Below the pieces are notes generated by a model. It searched no databases and was not told where the DNA came from. It saw only the letters and a program-made list of their open reading frames with translations. From NCBI GenBank assembly GCA_014529385.2, contig CM043950.1, forward strand, positions 68,104,435 through 68,164,434: a stretch of 60,000 bases of DNA, in the 5' to 3' direction. Position 1 is the stretch's first letter; every line of letters begins with the position of its first letter. The stretch comes from Adiantum capillus-veneris (Eukaryota; Streptophyta; Polypodiopsida; Polypodiales; Pteridaceae). This document shows, one piece after another, positions 11,346 through 22,625 of this stretch. The position numbers and the translations under genes are program-made.

Positions 11346-11365
11346 CACTATAAGAAAAAAAACCG
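11346..11365. other. Orphan CACTA-like transposon end
   Basis: CACTATAAGAAAAAAAACCG looks like the left end of a CACTA transposon (CACTAYAAGAAAA pattern in plants). No partner ending CTTATAGTG was found nearby. Low confidence. Confidence 0.3.
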
Positions 11366-11514
11366 GTGAATTTGCACGAAAATAAAATTAAAATTATGAA
11401 TGATCACGTTATTGTTTGTTTTTCCTCTACACTATGCGGATAAACAAAAAAAATCAAAACTTAATATAAATGAATAAACTTGATAGTACTATATAAGTAA
11501 ATCAAAGTGAGAGT

Positions 11515-11865
11515 TGTTGTGTAAGCAACTATGGCAATTGAACATGTTGCGGCTTAAAGGCATTGTGTCAACAAAAAAAAGAGGGTAGTGAGTAGCCAAG
11601 GATGTTGCTAAATAAATGCCATGGATAATCTGCAACAAGAATAAAGTTGTACTATGTTTGTGTATCTGAAGGAGTTTGTAGCTGCCTTATTGCCCAACTT
11701 TATGGAGATTTCTTGTAAGTTTAACCACTTGGGCAAGGGTTTGAGTTGGTAGCTCCATATAGTCTTTGGAGTTGTAGTTGTACGTGTATGAGTGATAAAT
11801 TTGTGATCCGGAACTGGTAGAGAGGCCAGGGTATAGAGTTGTTTTGCTCTAGCTTTCTTCTGTCA
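11515..11865 (+). repeat. 5' LTR of the 11.5-16.5 kb element
   Basis: About 351 bp, TG...CA bounded by my reading. Paired with 16147-16468. Mismatches are scattered, so the insertion is not very recent. Confidence 0.65.
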
Positions 11866-11960
11866 TATTTTTGGTGTCCGTCTAGGATCTTCCTCTAGTA
11901 CCTTCAGTGTTTGTGGATCGTATGTATGCATATGAGGAGAAGTTTGTCTAGCAAAAATAG

Positions 11961-14174
11961 TTGCAGATGGATGCAAATTTGCTCTATGATGTGAGATTTT
12001 GTGGGAGGAAAGACGAAGATGTACAAGCATGGGTGGTTATGGCGCCTGATGACTTGCTTTTGGAGCTTGGCATTTATGATGATGAGGAAAGAGCTGATTT
12101 TATGTATGAGAGCTTGTGTGAAGATGCTATGAAATTTTATGACAGTCTTTCTGTACATGCGTAGTATAGTTGGCAATTGATGAAGGTTGCGTTGATGAAT
12201 CATTATGTGGAACTTGAGGTTCCAGCCATGCATTCTCAATACTTTTATGGTACAAATGAGGAATGCATAAAATCTTGGATTGCACAAGTGGAAGAAGAAA
12301 TGTTGCAACTTTGCATTGTAGATGATGGGGCAAAAGCAGATTTTGAATCTCAGGGGCTTTCTTGTGATGCTTTTGTCTTTATGCATATGCTTCCTGATGA
12401 TTGGCACCATAGTTGGTTGGCTTTGAAGTTTTCACTGTTGATGCATTACTGGAGGTTGCCAAAGTCTCAAGATGCAATAGAAATGGGTTTTGTTGCTTCT
12501 TTTGAGTCTATAGAAGATGAGTTTTGGAAAATGGTACAGAGTTGGCTTGAATATTTTGCTTATGATGTAAATGACTTGGATGTGGAGAACAATTTGCCTA
12601 TGATTCATGCAATGAGAGATCCTTGCAACATGAGTGTTTCATGTAGGATGATTGTTGATGATGAACATTTGGAGAATGGATATAGAAGTGAATGAAAATG
12701 TGAAGGTGGTAGTGTGGACTTGAAATCTAATACCTTATCTGATGGTGTCTCACTTGATGAAGCATTTGTTGATGGATATTTCTCATGCAGGGACATCGGA
12801 TCATTGAAACAAAAATGGCTTGTTGAAATTTGTGTATGCAATAGAGGGAAGCATGTTGTGGAATCCTTTGATGAGAATAAAGATACATGCATAAAAGTAG
12901 ATACAATTTTTTTTGAAATTAACAAATCAGCCTCTTTGAGTTATGCTGCAAAATCTTTAGCACTTGCTGACACTAATGATTGCAAGTAAATCCATGGTGC
13001 TCTCATTGAAGAGAAATGGGATGATGTTGATGATGATCATCTTAATCATGAAGGGAATTTGGGTGAAATGAATGATATAATACAAGGGGTTGGGCAACCC
13101 TCTTTCATTTGTAAAGAGCAGGCCAAAATAAATACCGGGCTGATTAGGAATAATTCTCTTCAGGAGAAGGTCGGATATGTATGGTGAGTGGTGCCAATGG
13201 TGGCATACATGATGATTTTCAGGCAATAGGTGATGAGGAAGATCAAGGCCAAGGTGAAAAGAAATTGCTACTGGTCGAGAGTGGTTATTGCATTGATGCT
13301 GAGTCAAGCTATTACAATGCAAGCATGTTTTTGGTACACGAGTCTATTGATTGTATTTCGCTTGATGGAATATTTGGTGATGAGGAAACTTCTTGTGGTG
13401 AGTCGGGGGTGTTTGACTTCTCTCCATTTATGAGAGATATCAGCTCATTGAAACCCAAAAGGCTAGCTAAGTCTCGGGCCAGAGAGAAGCAAGTGCTAGA
13501 GTTATGCATAGGAAGGGATGCAAAGAGTGAAGCATCCCCCTTGTTATGTGATGCAGGTCAATGTACAGGTTCTTTGCCTCTTGTTGATGTCCCCAATCTT
13601 ATGCCAACCAATGGTGGTCATGACACAAGGGCTGATGATTATGAAGGTGAGCCTCTAGATAAGGGATTCTCATCTCATGATGAGGTATTTATGGCAGTGA
13701 ACTTTCTTTTGGCATGGCCATTTATGCAAGCTTGTTGATGTAGAAAGGTCCGATCCATCTAGGAGATTGTGCATAGATACATCTATTGCTGATGATGAGG
13801 ATGGTTGGGGCTTTGACAAACCCATGATGGAAGGTATCTTGCCTATGGATGGCTATGTCCAAAAGGCCCAAGAAAGGTTGCAAAATCTGAAAATTCAAAA
13901 ACAGGCTCAGAAAACGCAGCATGTGTTGAAAAAGGATCATAGTGTCGAAGCTCTTACTGAAGGTCTTGTACTTTGTACAGGGGATGTTGTAGTGTGCATT
14001 AGGGCTGATATGGACGTGCAGGATTTGGTGGATACATATGATTATAAGGGAGTTATGAAGGTTGGTATGGATGCGATGTCGGAGGAGTTGGTACTGGTTT
14101 ATACTTGTGTGCAAGAAGTGAACATGCCTGGCTATGTTATTGATGGGACATACTCCTCCTGGAAAGGAGCTTGA
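11961..14174 (+). pseudogene. Gag-like region with repeated modules (degenerate)
   Basis: Open stretches 11961-12164, 12177-12695, 12714-12989, 13181-13738 and 13767-14174 lie in the same orientation, separated by single stops or frame changes. The first reads AMKFYDSLSVHA, stop, YSW, LMKVALMNHYVE, resembling the W..LK..L..HY core of plant gypsy gag. A second related module follows: MHMLPDDWHHSWLALKFSLL at about 12380-12440. Both modules are preceded by an acidic EER/KADF segment. The rest is acidic and unrecognised. No CCHC knuckle or pol domain. Best guess is a decayed gag; another protein cannot be excluded. Confidence 0.45.
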
Positions 14175-14249
14175 GTATGCTAGCATGTGCTTTGGCAAAG
14201 GGGAAGCATTTTGTGTTTGACGATGGAAAATCTATGCTTTTACATTTGG

Positions 14250-14671
14250 AAGAGAATGGGGTGTAGAAGGGCCTCTTTATTTGCCATGAGCTTATGGAGG
14301 TGATTAACATTTTGACAAATAGGTGTATGCCATGTGTGCAAGAATGGTGGGTGTGTAAGAGATGTGTAAGAGTGGTCAAAGGATGCTCTTTTTTGGCCAA
14401 AAAGGAGGTGGAAAATTTTATGATTTTTGGCCAAAAAGGAGGTGGTAAATCTACAATCTACACATCGAACTCTTTCCATACATATGCTACATGATACGGT
14501 TTTACCCGCTAGATTTAAAAGTCAATTTTGGGGGGGAACTTTGAATTCAAATAAACTAGCCGTTTTGCCTATTTGAATTCAAAAGTTGTCCTTTGATTAC
14601 TTTGTTAATACTAAAGGTTTGACTTTTTTAAACTGCCAAATAAAGAGGCCCTCCTAGACCCCATTCTCTTG
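14250..14671. mobile_element. TIR element, copy A
   Basis: About 420 bp bounded by inverted repeats: left AGAGAATGGGGTGTAGAAGG then GCCTCTTTATTTGCC; right CAAATAAAGAGGCCCTCC then TAGACCCCATTCTCTT. A second copy lies at 16748-17123 in opposite orientation. Inside are GCTTATGGAGGTGATTAACA and a duplicated TTTTGGCCAAAAAGGAGGTG. No coding capacity, so a MITE-like non-autonomous DNA element. Superfamily not assigned because the target duplication is not clear. Confidence 0.65.
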
Positions 14672-16146
14672 CTAATGAGAGAAAATGTGTAGATTATATA
14701 CGCTTTGGCAATTTGACCCAGGTGAGAGCTCGTGATAAGAAAAGGTTATTTTATATAAAATATACATAGAGTGTGGCTTTTGAAGTCTTTTGTTGCTATT
14801 GAGCATGAATTCTCTAGTAGACCAGGGGGGTTGGCGAGCCAAGTGTTTTTTGAATGGGCAAAAAGCTGATCAGTAGAACCGGAATGCTTGTCAAATTGCC
14901 TCTTGTACATAGGTATTCATAGCCCATTGGACTTGGGAAGTGGTTTGTAAAAGTATTTTTACTAAGGTTTGGTTTCACCTGGTCTGTTTGCTGGTGTTTG
15001 TGGTAAAATAAATCTTTGAAAGATGGTTTTTAATGAGGGCTTCTAGCCGTGCTTGATAGCTGGTGAATCGGGTTTATGCTAGAGAAGATATGAGGGTTTG
15101 AAGTTGTTGGTAGTTTTCGCTTGGACGGTGGTTGCAGATGCATGTGGAGAATGGAAATTGGGCTGGCACGATGGGCATTAATTGGGAAAATCAAGGTTGA
15201 AGAGTGTGATAGATGGCCAAGGTTGCGAGCTGAAAACCATGCTTTACAGTGCATCCTTTGATGGTCAAAGCGACCTATGCATTGAGAGGTACACCTTGCA
15301 GCTGGCAAACAGAGTTGAGGTCATACGATGGAAGGGTGTATGCATGTAGCTAACGTAAGAAGGGAGTCATATATGGTTTCTTACAAGGCTAGGCATTGGG
15401 AGCTGATTTGGGACACACTGGTGATATTTTCTTGTGGAGGTGTTGCGTGATTTTTTTAATGCCGAGGCATCTTAAAGAAGATTGAGGTAATCATAGAGGA
15501 GTTACTACCAAGGATAAGTGAGTTGGAGTTATTTGCAAAGTTACACAACATTTAGCTTTTTCTAAGAAAGGTTTACATACTTTCAAATGCTGAGAGGAGC
15601 TATCATTCACCTTGGGGGCTAGTGAGATAGATAGCCGTGATGTCGACACTTTAGACAAAAGAAAAACCAAAAGCAAGACCTGGCTATGGATCGTAGGGAA
15701 GGTCACTTGCGCTACCAAGAAAGTGATTGGGTAAGAGAGACTTTATAGTTTGTGGTGCTCAAGCTTGTGGGGAAATTTTGAAGGATTTGGATGAGGTCGC
15801 CAACAATTAGAAAAGTCATACATGCCACTATCGAGGTGGGGCTATTTCATAGAAGTTGACATTTGTCTTGCTCGTGGCTTTTGACATGATTGTGTGCTTG
15901 CACAACTCATCATAGAGGGAGTATGTATTTTGTAATGATTCACCAGAGCATGTGTAAAATGAAGCAGATGCATCAACCTTTTGTAGAAGAGGGCCATTCT
16001 GCTAGTGTTTTCAACAATCAATCTAGGTAGCGCATAGATTAGTCAGTGGGACAAGCTAGCTTTTTTGCTTTACAGTAGCGTTCTCAAATTTGCAAGCCGT
16101 CTCCTCGCGACAAATATGCTCAAATTTTGTGCTAGAGATAGAGAGT

Positions 16147-16468
16147 TGTTGTGTAAGCAACTATGGAAATTGAACACGTTGCGGCTTAAAGGCATTGCAT
16201 CAACAAAAGAAAGAGGGTAGTTAGTAGCAAGGATGTTGCTAAATGGATGCCATGGATAATATGCAACAAGAATAAAGTTGTACTATGTTTGTGTATCTAA
16301 AGGAGTTCCTAGCTACCTTATTGCCCAACTTTATGGAGATTCCTTGTAAGTTTAACCACTTGGGCAAGGGTTTGAGTTGGTAGCTCCATACAGTTTTTGG
16401 AGTTGTAACTGTACCTGTTTGAGTGCTAGGTTTGTGTTCGGAACTGGCAGAGAGGCCAAGATATAGAG
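16147..16468 (+). repeat. 3' LTR (truncated) of the 11.5-16.5 kb element
   Basis: Matches 11515-11836 until TATAGAG, then is interrupted by the short copia-type element whose LTR begins at 16470. The final 30 bp of the LTR are missing. Confidence 0.65.
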
Positions 16469-16469
16469 G

Positions 16470-18078
16470 TGCAGAAGCGTACACTCTCTTGTACACTCAT
16501 AGCTAGGGAAGAGCAGAGATGAAGTGTAGGAGAAGAGATAGAAGATAACACACGAGTATAGCCAAAAAAGAAGAGGGATATTTCATTAGTTTTTGTGGCC
16601 TTTACAGGCATTAAACATTGTTCAAACATATTCTCGTACAATGGCCACCCAAGTTAGGACTATCCCCAACAATTACCCCCTTAAGCCAAACTTGGGGTAC
16701 ATAATGTCAATCACATAGGAGCTCTATGTTCTTTACAACCATTAGGAGGAGAATGGGGTCTAGAAGGGCCTCTTTATTTGGTAATATAAGAAAATCAAAC
16801 CTTTAGTATTAAGAAAGTAATGAAAGGACACCTTTTGAATTTAGACAATCAAAACGGCTAGTCTATGGAAAGAGCTCTATGTGTAGATTTTAGATCTATG
16901 GTCTCCGTTCAACTCGGAGATCATCTGTCGGACTAATGCAAGGGCAAAAATCAAAAAAATTCTCCACCTCCTTTTTCAGGGGAAGTGCATCCTTTGACCA
17001 CTCTTGCACATCTCTTACACACCCGCCATACTTGCACACATGGCATACACCTATTCGTCAAAATGTTAATCACCTCCATAAGCTCATGGCAAATAAAAAC
17101 GCCCATCTAGACCCCATTCTCTTCCTAGTGGTGGGATATCTTGAATACATCGTGGTGGCTCTCTTTGTATTTAACACATCATGGCTCCATAGGATACAAA
17201 GTGGTGATTCTCAAAGGATTCAACACGTCACGGTTCACTTGGATACATCCACCATATACATACACAGGCTCATTGTAAGTGTAGGGAAGGTCTTACCTCT
17301 AGCCTTGTTTTCTTTAGCCGGGGTAGTGTCTAATCCATTACAGATTCATTATCATAAAAATTGGGAAGACAAATGTGGGGCTTTGTGCCTAATTTTATCC
17401 ATCATACAATGTGGATACATTTATTATCAAATTGATTTCATGTGCATAAAATCGTGTGAATTACCCCTTAAATAAAAAACCATTTAATGAAAAATATAAA
17501 AAAGAAATGTGATAATGCCTGACAATTATTGTGTGTTGGCAAGGTAGACACCGCTTGCACAATCAATAGCCTCGCCATCACTGACGTGAAGTGATATTCA
17601 TGCTTCCATTTGCACTGATCTGCCTTGTTGTCCTTTTGCAACACTAGTATATGAATAAGGAGAGTAAAGGAGGTAGGTGTTATCAACAACATAGGTAGTG
17701 GGAGACGTGAGAGCATAAATGTTTTTGAGATTTATGTACAGGAAAAATTAGCACCATTGCTACTAAGATCTCTCATAGAAAGAGCAACTAGGCCTATACA
17801 TTGCCATCCATGGTGTTTCTTCTCAACCCCACAATGTTTCCTTGCCCTATTGTGGTGCATTGGGAGCCCCTTAAGTACATAAAAGCACATGCTTTCAGTG
17901 TAGATGACTACCTTGTGCAACCTTGAGCTATGTTTTTCAATTGGCTTCTTGTCCACAATGTCCAAGCTTCACATTCTATGCCAAAACTCTAATACCAACT
18001 GTAGAGCTCACGTATTGGGAGTGTAAACTCTCTTGCACACTCATAGCTATGGAAGAGCAGAGATGAAATGTAGGAGGG

Positions 18079-18125
<47 letters not shown>

Positions 18126-18213
18126 AGATCTAAAAAAGAAGAGGGATTTTTCATAAGTTTTTGAGGCCTTTATAGGCATTATACATTGTTCATACATATC
18201 CCTGTACAAAACT
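16470..18213 (-). mobile_element. Short copia-type LTR element (minus orientation)
   Basis: Direct repeats at 16470-16671 and about 18000-18213 share ACTCATAGCTA-GGAAGAGCAGAGATGAA, AAAAAGAAGAGGGAT and GCATTA-ACATTGTTC blocks. On the minus strand, sequence just inside the LTR at 17987-17998 reads TTGGTATTAGAG, close to the copia initiator-tRNA-Met primer site. A purine-rich AAGGGGGTAAT tract precedes the TGTTGGGG start of the other LTR at 16671. The 1.3-kb interior has no RT or integrase and contains TIR element copy B. One LTR holds a (GA)n expansion (18079-18121). It behaves as a TRIM/LARD-like element inserted at the 3' LTR of its neighbour. Confidence 0.55.
16748..17123. mobile_element. 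TIR element, copy B (inverted relative to copy A)
   Basis: Starts GAGAATGGGGTCTAGAAGGG and ends CATCTAGACCCCATTCTCTT. Its left part (AATCAAACCTTTAGTATTAA) matches the reverse complement of the right part of copy A; its right part matches the left part of copy A (CATGAGCTTATGGAGGTGAT on the reverse strand). Same family, opposite orientation, about 2.1 kb from copy A. Confidence 0.65.
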
Positions 18214-18219
18214 AGGTGA

Positions 18220-18930
18220 CTTACAATGCTTTAATTGATATGTATGTTAAATTTTGTGCCTAGCAATTCTTGACTGTAGGGAGCTATCCAAGAAATGTGT
18301 CGTCGCATCAATGCTTTGGGGGATAAGTGTGTCAATAGATCAGTGGTTATTGGAGAAACATGTTGTGTTAGGTAGTGCCTTGGCTGGTATGTATACAAAT
18401 TGTGGTGTACTTTGAGCGATGGCCACCCAATTGAGTAAAGGAATGGTGGTTAATAAGTGTGAAAAAGTGAGGTAAAAGTTTAATAGAGAAACTTTTGAGA
18501 TAAGTTCTCCCACCCTTGTCACAGCGCCATGAAAATCAAAAGGGGGGTGGGGTGGGTGGGAAGGGGCAAGCTAAAAAAGAGAGAGGGGGCTTTTTCTTGA
18601 AGGAGAAAGAGAAAGAAGAAGAAACAAGATGAAGAGCCACAAAGGCCTGCTAAGTTAAGGGGGGACAAGGAGAGTAACTTTAAATAATTGCCTACAATCA
18701 TATGAAATTATTGTTGTGGTTTAATATGAAATTGTATTTTCTATTTTAAAATTGGCTCCTAGTGGCTCGCTTAAAATAAAATACATTAATTTAAAGGTGC
18801 CTTCAAGATTTTGTAAAATCCTCATTGCCTAGCCCTCACCTCTTGCTCTTGTGCCAACGCCTTCTCTTGCCCGTGTACTGCCCTTTCCCACCTCTCGACG
18901 CACCCTTGTGAGCCTGCAATTTTGCTTTCC
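18220..18930. other. Intergenic, no gene seen
   Basis: AT-rich sequence with short G-rich runs near 18540. ATGGCCACCCAA at 18418 matches part of the LTR at 16640, suggesting the upstream LTR of the short copia-type element is split by foreign sequence. Nothing else supported. Confidence 0.4.
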
Positions 18931-19034
18931 CTATGAGCTTGCACCTAAGCTTTCCTGCCATTCATGGACTTGCACCTAAAGAGCACTCCCCCTACGTCAT
19001 CTCTATTATGGATGTGTCGGGGAAGGATGCAAGA

Positions 19035-19036
19035 GC

Positions 19037-19090
<54 letters not shown>

Positions 19091-19127
19091 GCATATGCCT
19101 TACCAAGCACCCCTACCTCTGCTCTGC

Positions 19128-19189
<62 letters not shown>

Positions 19190-19405
19190 GGGGGGGGCGG
19201 GGGGAGGAGGGAGGGAGGAAGAAGAAGAAATTTTATTTCTTTGTGTCTTACGAAGCATTTCTACCTATGCTCTGCAACAACGAACACGCAAGATATGTGT
19301 GTGTGTGTGTGTATGTATGATTCACCTATGTCTTATGAGACGTCCCTACCTATGAAACACCCCTACCTATGCTCTGCAACATGAGAGAGAGAGAGAGAGA
19401 GGGAG
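19035..19405. repeat. (GA)n / poly-G compound repeat with a repeated cassette
   Basis: Three copies of a CCCTACCTATGCTCTGCAAC cassette (about 19108, 19258 and 19360) alternate with (GA)n tracts at 19038-19085, 19130-19178 and 19382-19402. A G-run at 19179-19198 is a likely quadruplex former. Open frames are low-complexity artefacts. Confidence 0.85.
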
Positions 19406-19506
19406 AGAGATGCCTCTAGGCCTGTCTCCTCCTTCTCACTCCTCTTCCTCTAAATCTCCTAATGCATCTTCGCGTCATCTCCATTAATGGGCCATTTTTT
19501 GATTTG

Positions 19507-19790
19507 TTTACAACCGGTACCCTCTACTCACAAATGGTTTATATATTACAAAGAGCCCCACTTAAATAATAAGGTAAAAGGTGCACATTGCACATTAGCA
19601 TTTTGAAAACACATTAGCATTTTGAAAGAAAATAAAATAAAGGAGAAGTAAAACAAAAGGACATAATAAAAATTAAAACACACACCCGGTACCCCTACTC
19701 ACAAATGGTTTATATATTACAAAGGGCCCCACTTAACTAATAAATAAAAGGTGCACATTGCATATTAGCATTTTGAAACAAAATAAATTA
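19507..19790. repeat. Tandem duplication, about 175-bp unit
   Basis: CCGGTACCC-CTACTCACAAATGG, TTTATATATTACAAAG and AAAGGTGCACATTGCA-ATTAGC occur in two head-to-tail copies starting at about 19514 and 19686. Near-identical, so a fairly recent duplication. Confidence 0.85.
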
Positions 19791-20375
19791 AAAGAGAATT
19801 AAAACAAAAGAATAATTCAAAAAATTTTATTATAAAAAAGATATATTTGATAAGCGTAGAAAATAAAAAACAATTTATTGAATTGAAATTTTTGGAAATC
19901 CTTAAATGAAAGGACCTTTTATCAAAACCTCACATAGTGGTTGAAAAAGTCTTTTTGCCAAAGCTGTGGGTTTCTTCCTTATACAGATGCAAACTAAAAT
20001 ACTAGTAGAATTTGCAAGAGTTTGAACAATTTTCTAATATAATTTATCGAGTTTTGTTTCATTTATCATCCTTTGCAACCAGCTAGTCTTGATTTTCAAC
20101 CAGCTCAAGGCTACGCTTAGGCACACCTTTCTCAAACACTCACCTCACATCATGGGATCAATCTCCTATGAGTATATTCTTTAATCTTTTGTTTTCTAAA
20201 GTTCTTTTTCAGCATGCCAAAAAAATAAGTGCAAGTTTTAAGAATAACTTTCTATTCATAAGAATTTTGAGCCCCTTACGAACACTTGTCTTGCAATGAA
20301 AATTGAACAACCTTCGCCCTTTGGATATTAAGGCCTTTAACATGCCAAAAAAGGAAGGGGCAAAAAAAGGGGGCC

Positions 20376-20377
<2 letters not shown>

Positions 20378-20408
<31 letters not shown>
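20378..20408. repeat. Poly-G tract (31 G) in a purine-rich region
   Basis: Uninterrupted run of G within a 350-bp purine-rich segment (20340-20600). Strong G-quadruplex potential. Such runs are also prone to assembly and sequencing error. Confidence 0.9.
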
Positions 20409-20739
20409 CGGGGGAGGGGAGGGAGAGGAGGAAACGCCCGCCGAGGAGAAAGGGAAAAGAAGAAGAATGAATGAATGAAAAGAAGAAGAAGAAAAGGGAA
20501 AGAAGGGAAAAAAAAGACAGAAAAGAGGAAAGCGCGTGGAGAAGAAAAAGAAAAGAAGAGAGGAGAAGAGAAGGAGGAAGGGAAGAAAGAAAGAAAACAA
20601 ACAGGGGTGTTTCTTGGGCGGACGGAAAAAGGTTTCAGGCTCTCACTCTCGGAACCTCAAGGCCGTGGTGAAAGGAAGTAAAGGAGGAAACTCTCTCTCT
20701 CTCTCCTTTTTGTTCTCTCTCTCCAGCGGCATTAAATGA

Positions 20740-22430
20740 CAAGAAGTGGAAGGCAAAGAGGTTTTCAAGGTTGCAAACCAAACAAGTGATAAAATCACAA
20801 GGCTTGCCTATAAATAATTAAGATTCACACTTCCTCAAAAAAGGAATGGGAGCTTTCTATGGAAGCTTAGTCGATGAGGTATAGCTCTATGGTAGCACAC
20901 GCCCAAACTTGATGCATGAGGTTGAGATCAATGGAAGCTCAATAGATGAAGCCCAACGTTAAAACTATACAAAGTTTTTTTTTGGCCAGTATAAGTATTG
21001 TTGGGCAAGGCCATCTCCAATATTGCCTCCAGAAAAAGAGCTCTCACCAAGAAGAGGGCCCCATCTTGGACTATGGAGACCTGTAAAATGATAGCCCCCC
21101 ATACTTTGGAAGGCCCTCAGATGTGGGCACTCACTCGAGACATGTTACAAAAGGGATAGCAAAAACACTTGAGCAAATCTTCCCCACTACTTTCAATCAA
21201 ACAAGAACACATCAAAAACTTAATATAGGCGGCATATTTCAGTTGCTCATAAGCTTCTCTATCGTTGCAGCGAGTGGATAGCATTGTAGGAAGCTATTGG
21301 AGCTCACACAAAATTACTTGCATGTGATGGCTTGATGACCACTTGTGTGTAGCGAGGACTCAATGAGGTCTCTATTTTGTATGTGCTTATGCTACACCAT
21401 CTGTTAAAGAACGTGGGAGGCGATAAGAGGAACATAAGTAGCATATTCAATGGGTCTTTTGCTTTATTGTATCAGACAATCGACGATCTGGCACTATCTA
21501 CGGGCAGATGTGTTGTGTGTGCACAAAGTCATGGGCGATGTTGACTAGGTAGGTGACGTGCATCCTTGATCTTCTTAACACATGTGACAAGAGCTGCTCA
21601 GTAGGCACCAAATGAATAGATTTTATGTGCATGATTAGCACAAGCGATGAGGAAGGCACAAACAAGGACATGGTGATTTGGCTTGAGGGGACATCAGGTG
21701 CATGCTAGGTAGCAAGGGGTGCCCTACACAACCACTCGCAAGGCTTTGAGGAGGCAGCTATATAGCAATGTAGGCTACAAGCAGCCATCCTATCAGCCTG
21801 AGGGCTATACAAGGTGATGGCAAGTTCAGCAACAGTACTCCATGTTGACAAGGGCCTCAAGTATGTTACAAGACTAGCCTCTTGAGAGAAACTAAAAGTT
21901 ATTAAATTACCCCATCAACTAGTAACTACTTGCTTGAAACCTTCAAATGACACCTTTGGCAAAAGCATGACCGCAAAGTTTATACTTATTAATTAAAAGG
22001 CTGGTTAGTTCCAACATTAGGAGAAATATGAACCTTGCATGGGCCTTGTAAGGAATCCTAATTTTTAAGGATTAAGACTAATGTTGTGTGGGGTTTAGGG
22101 GGCAAGGGCATTGAAGAAGGTAGTTTTGAGTAGGCTTTTCTAGCCTTTTTTTTAGACAAATATAGGATGTGGACCTAAAGGGTTGCTTTCTCTCTCTAGC
22201 TTTTTTTAAAGTGAAGGAAGCATAGGGGTGTGTCCACATCAGCAATTCCGTGGATCAAAAAGAGTCAAAATTTGACTTTTTTTAAAAAAAATCATTTTTA
22301 TTTGTTTTTTACTTAAAACTCCCTCCCAACATATATACATATCCAAAAATCATTTTTTGACCCATTTTTTAACCCACAAGCTTAGAAAGTCCATTTTTTC
22401 AAAACTCTTTTCCCCCAAAAAGTAATAAAC
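20740..22430. other. Intergenic, no gene seen
   Basis: No open frame of interest, no recognisable transposon protein. The last 250 bp before the transposase-like gene are AT-rich, then C/T-rich (22440-22620), probably its promoter and leader region. The left end of the putative element should be here, but I could not define it. Confidence 0.4.
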
Positions 22431-22625
22431 ATTTTGTTCTCTCATCCTCCTCCCTCCTCCCTCCTCTATCCCTCTCCCTCTCCTCTCCCTCTCTGCCCCT
22501 ACCTTCCTCCTCCTCCCCAATCTCTCCCTCCCCTCCCTCCCTCCTTCTCTCCTCCCATCCTGCTCGGCCTCTCTACCCTTCCCCCTCTATCTTTTCATCA
22601 TTTGCTTCCTCACGCAACAGCTTCC

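Larger units (their letters stand above)
11515..16468 (+). mobile_element. LTR retroelement with gag-like region and no pol
   Basis: Direct repeats at 11515-11865 and 16147-16468 start TGTTGTGTAAGCAACTATGG and stay closely similar to GAGAGGCCA-G-TATAGAG, as LTRs do. The 5' copy appears to end TTCTGTCA at 11865, followed by TTTTTGGTGTCCGTCTAGG as a possible primer-binding region. The 3' copy is cut off at 16468, where another element begins. The interior holds a gag-like region (11961-14174), one TIR element (14250-14671) and about 1.5 kb of non-coding sequence; no protease, RT or integrase is visible. I infer a non-autonomous, large-internal-region element. Confidence 0.65.

Noticed and set aside
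18933-19355. 118-140 codon frames rich in Arg-Glu
   Set aside because: Translations of (GA)n microsatellites.
22434-22625. Upstream Pro-rich start for the transposase-like gene
   Set aside because: The 64 extra residues are a translation of a C/T-rich tract (mostly Pro, Leu, Ser); the ATG at 22626 begins normal-looking protein sequence.
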